From positions 1-8,098 of the forward strand of contig CALHVB010000169.1 of assembly GCA_938039345.1 (NCBI GenBank): 8,098 bases of DNA. Reading direction: 5' to 3'. The translations under genes and the position numbers were made by a program. This DNA comes from an uncultured Sediminicola sp. Lineage in GTDB: Bacteria; Bacteroidota; Bacteroidia; Flavobacteriales; Flavobacteriaceae. The notes under the pieces are model-generated. The model saw only the letters and a program-made list of their open reading frames with translations, ran no database searches and was not told the DNA's origin. This document shows, piece by piece, positions 7,111-8,098 of the stretch (positions are counted from its first letter, which is position 1; each line of letters opens with the position of its first letter).

Positions 7111-7917
7111 TTATAAAATACTTAAGGTTTCTCTCATTTTTTTAACCACAACTTCTGGTGTAGTATATTGCGGCGTAGTACGAAAAATCGCCGCTGTTTT
7201 TTCTAATGCATTTATTTTCCGAATTAAATCTAAACTTCGTTCCTGGCTTTTTGCATATTGTAACGACCTAGGATTTATCATCTTTTTATCAATTAAAAAA
7301 TCGATTTTCTTAAAGCATTTACAAGGATTTTTAGAATTAGCTAATCCGCATTTAGACTGCATAAAATTGCGAAGTTTTGTTTTGGAGCGCGATAACTGTT
7401 TTCTAAAATTCTCTGGAGTTATATTTAAGATACTTGCCCCCTCTACACTTGTAAACTCTAACAAAACACCAAGTATATAAACAAGCCTATTGCTTTCATT
7501 TAAACACAATAACATTCCGTGTGTACAACTTACCTTCACCTCCTCTTCTAACAATAATTGCTCTCCTAAATTTTGGGTATATGCAACACTATCTGATTGC
7601 CCAGTATCTATTAAATCTTTATACTCATCAAAAGACATGGAAAACTTTGAACTCTTTTTGCCTTTTTGGGTTAGCAAATAATTAGTTGCCACACGATATA
7701 CCCAGGTTGTAAATTTACTATCTCCCTTAAAAGTACTTAAATGTGTTACTACCTTTACTAGTATTTCTTGGGTTGCATCTTTAGCATCATCTGGAAAAAG
7801 AAGCATACGTAGAGAAAGATTATACACCAAATCTTTAATAGATACTATTACCTTGTTTAAAGATTTCTGATTTCCTTCTTTTGCCTCTGCTATTAAAATT
7901 TCTATTGCTTGTTCCAT
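7111..7917 (-). CDS. ECF-type RNA polymerase sigma factor with C-terminal extension
   Basis: The protein has 268 residues, longer than a minimal ECF sigma of about 170-200. Region 2 spans about 25-85 and includes DDAKDATQEILVKV and FKGDSKFTTWVYRVATNYLL, the core-binding and -10-recognition helices. Region 4 spans about 133-186, with EFTSVEGASILNITPENFRKQLSRSK as the helix-turn-helix. After it come about 80 extra residues. These start with a cysteine motif C190-GLANxxxNP-C199-K-C201 and end in a charged helical tail. C131 and C138 lie just before region 4. A related Cys motif occurs after region 4 in some extended ECF-like sigma factors; metal binding or redox sensing is possible but unproven. 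No anti-sigma gene is adjacent. The next gene in the unit is the ATL-like protein, one base away. The start gives a complete region 1.2/2, although its SD is poor. Confidence 0.88.
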   Translation of the reverse strand: MEQAIEILIAEAKEGNQKSLNKVIVSIKDLVYNLSLRMLLFPDDAKDATQEILVKVVTHLSTFKGDSKFTTWVYRVATNYLLTQKGKKSSKFSMSFDEYKDLIDTGQSDSVAYTQNLGEQLLLEEEVKVSCTHGMLLCLNESNRLVYILGVLLEFTSVEGASILNITPENFRKQLSRSKTKLRNFMQSKCGLANSKNPCKCFKKIDFLIDKKMINPRSLQYAKSQERSLDLIRKINALEKTAAIFRTTPQYTTPEVVVKKMRETLSIL

Positions 7918-7924
7918 ATTCTAT

Positions 7925-7954
7925 ACTTAGTTAGACTCGTAAATATTACTAAGT
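7925..7954. promoter_or_regulatory. 7-bp inverted repeat in the sigma-gene leader
   Basis: ACTTAGT (7925-7931) and ACTAAGT (7948-7954) are perfect inverted repeats with centres 23 bases apart, about two helix turns. They lie between the candidate -7 box and the sigma-factor start codon. They could be half-sites for a dimeric regulator or the stem of a leader hairpin with a 16-base loop. The call rests only on symmetry and position. Confidence 0.3.
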
Positions 7955-7960
7955 GTGACA

Positions 7961-7969
7961 CAAAATATA
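7961..7969 (-). promoter_or_regulatory. Candidate -7 box for the sigma/ATL-like unit
   Basis: The minus strand reads TATATTTTG, one base off the Bacteroidota TAnnTTTG consensus in either register, about 44 bases before the sigma start codon. The region where a -33 TTG is expected is a T-run without a clear TTG. Confidence 0.25.
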
Positions 7970-7975
7970 GAAAAA

Positions 7976-8080
7976 AATAAAGAGGCTGTCTAAAAAGTAA
8001 TTTTTAGGCAGTTTTTTTATACCCAAAGTTGAGTTTGTATTTACAGGTATATTTCTAGTTACTTAAAAACAGCCTTTATT
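7976..8080. repeat. Imperfect inverted repeat pair, possible IS end or small MITE-like unit
   Basis: The left arm from 7976 reads AATAAAGAGGCTGTCTAAAA. The right arm (8058-8080), read on the minus strand, begins AATAAAGGCTGTTTTTAAGT; both arms go on to GTAA. The two match over about 20 bases apart from small gaps, so about 105 bases are flanked by related ends. GAGGCTGTCTAAAAAGT also resembles terminal inverted repeats I associate with insertion sequences in Bacteroidota, from memory only. No target duplication can be judged because only one end is in view. Confidence 0.35.
7986..8018. terminator. Strong hairpin with flanking T-runs
   Basis: CTGTCTAAAAA (7986-7996) pairs with TTTTTAGGCAG (8001-8011) over 11 bp with one G-T wobble and a GTAA loop. 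Seven T's (8012-8018) follow directly on the plus strand. Read leftward, the stem is followed by CCTCTTTATTTTTTT, so it can also stop minus-strand transcription. No plus-strand gene ends just before it, so it more likely ends a leftward gene entering from the right and insulates the sigma unit. Confidence 0.55.
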
Positions 8081-8098
8081 ACGCCATTTTCAAAGTGT
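8059..8098 (-). CDS. Possible 3' end of a leftward gene, perhaps a transposase
   Basis: One minus-strand frame entering at the right edge reads HFENGVIKAVFK followed by TAA at 8061-8059. The stop is 48 bases before the terminator-like hairpin, as expected for a gene tail. Twelve residues are too few to identify a family. A transposase is suggested only by the IS-like repeat beyond it. The frame may equally be chance. Confidence 0.25.
   Translation of the reverse strand, partial: HFENGVIKAVFK

Noticed and set aside
7094..7681. Plus-strand frames (7094-7480 and 7490-7681) antisense to the sigma factor
   Set aside because: They overlap a sigma gene with clear regions 2 and 4 and show no domain or start signal of their own.
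8019..8064. A plus-strand peptide frame (IPKVEFVFTGIFLVT then stop) after the hairpin
   Set aside because: It has no start codon or ribosome site and begins inside the T-run.
1..8098. CRISPR array, tRNA or rRNA genes, retron or toxin-antitoxin system
   Set aside because: I saw no regularly spaced direct repeats, no cloverleaf or rRNA sequence, and no reverse transcriptase or toxin-antitoxin families in either strand.

Overview
The window reads as a piece of chromosome from a low-GC member of the Bacteroidota, most likely a marine-type Flavobacteriaceae. This rests on strong A/T bias in codons and spacers, weak or absent Shine-Dalgarno sequences, promoter-like boxes of the Bacteroidota TAnnTTTG type, and families typical of that group (a TPR giant paired with a TonB-receptor-like barrel, and a stand-alone FtsE). 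The genus is not determined.

Layout. (1) Positions 1-4361, minus strand: a two-gene unit for the cell envelope. A 1007-residue exported protein built almost wholly of TPR-like helical repeats comes first. After 23 bases follows an outer-membrane beta-barrel protein that runs off the left edge. The barrel protein has a TonB-box-like stretch but no visible plug domain. (2) Positions 4362-4668: a 307-base A/T-rich divergent spacer. (3) Positions 4669-6675, plus strand: ftsE (ABC ATPase of cell division), then a RidA/YjgF-family protein and, 4 bases later, a polyphosphate glucokinase of the ROK family. (4) Positions 6687-7917, minus strand, converging on the glucokinase: an ECF-type sigma factor with a cysteine-bearing C-terminal extension, followed after one base by an alkyltransferase-like (MGMT/ATL) protein that lacks the acceptor cysteine. 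(5) Positions 7918-8098: the sigma-gene leader with a 7-bp inverted repeat, then a strong hairpin with T-runs inside a larger imperfect inverted repeat. This may be the end of an insertion element or of a leftward gene that enters from the right.

How the genes may work together. The TPR and barrel proteins probably cooperate in the periplasm and outer membrane. The sigma factor and the ATL-like protein are probably translated together. RidA and PpgK look co-transcribed, but they share no obvious pathway beyond general metabolic upkeep. Most of the window is ordinary chromosomal content. The parts most worth a second look are the plugless barrel with its TPR partner, the sigma/ATL pair, and the repeat structure at the right edge.
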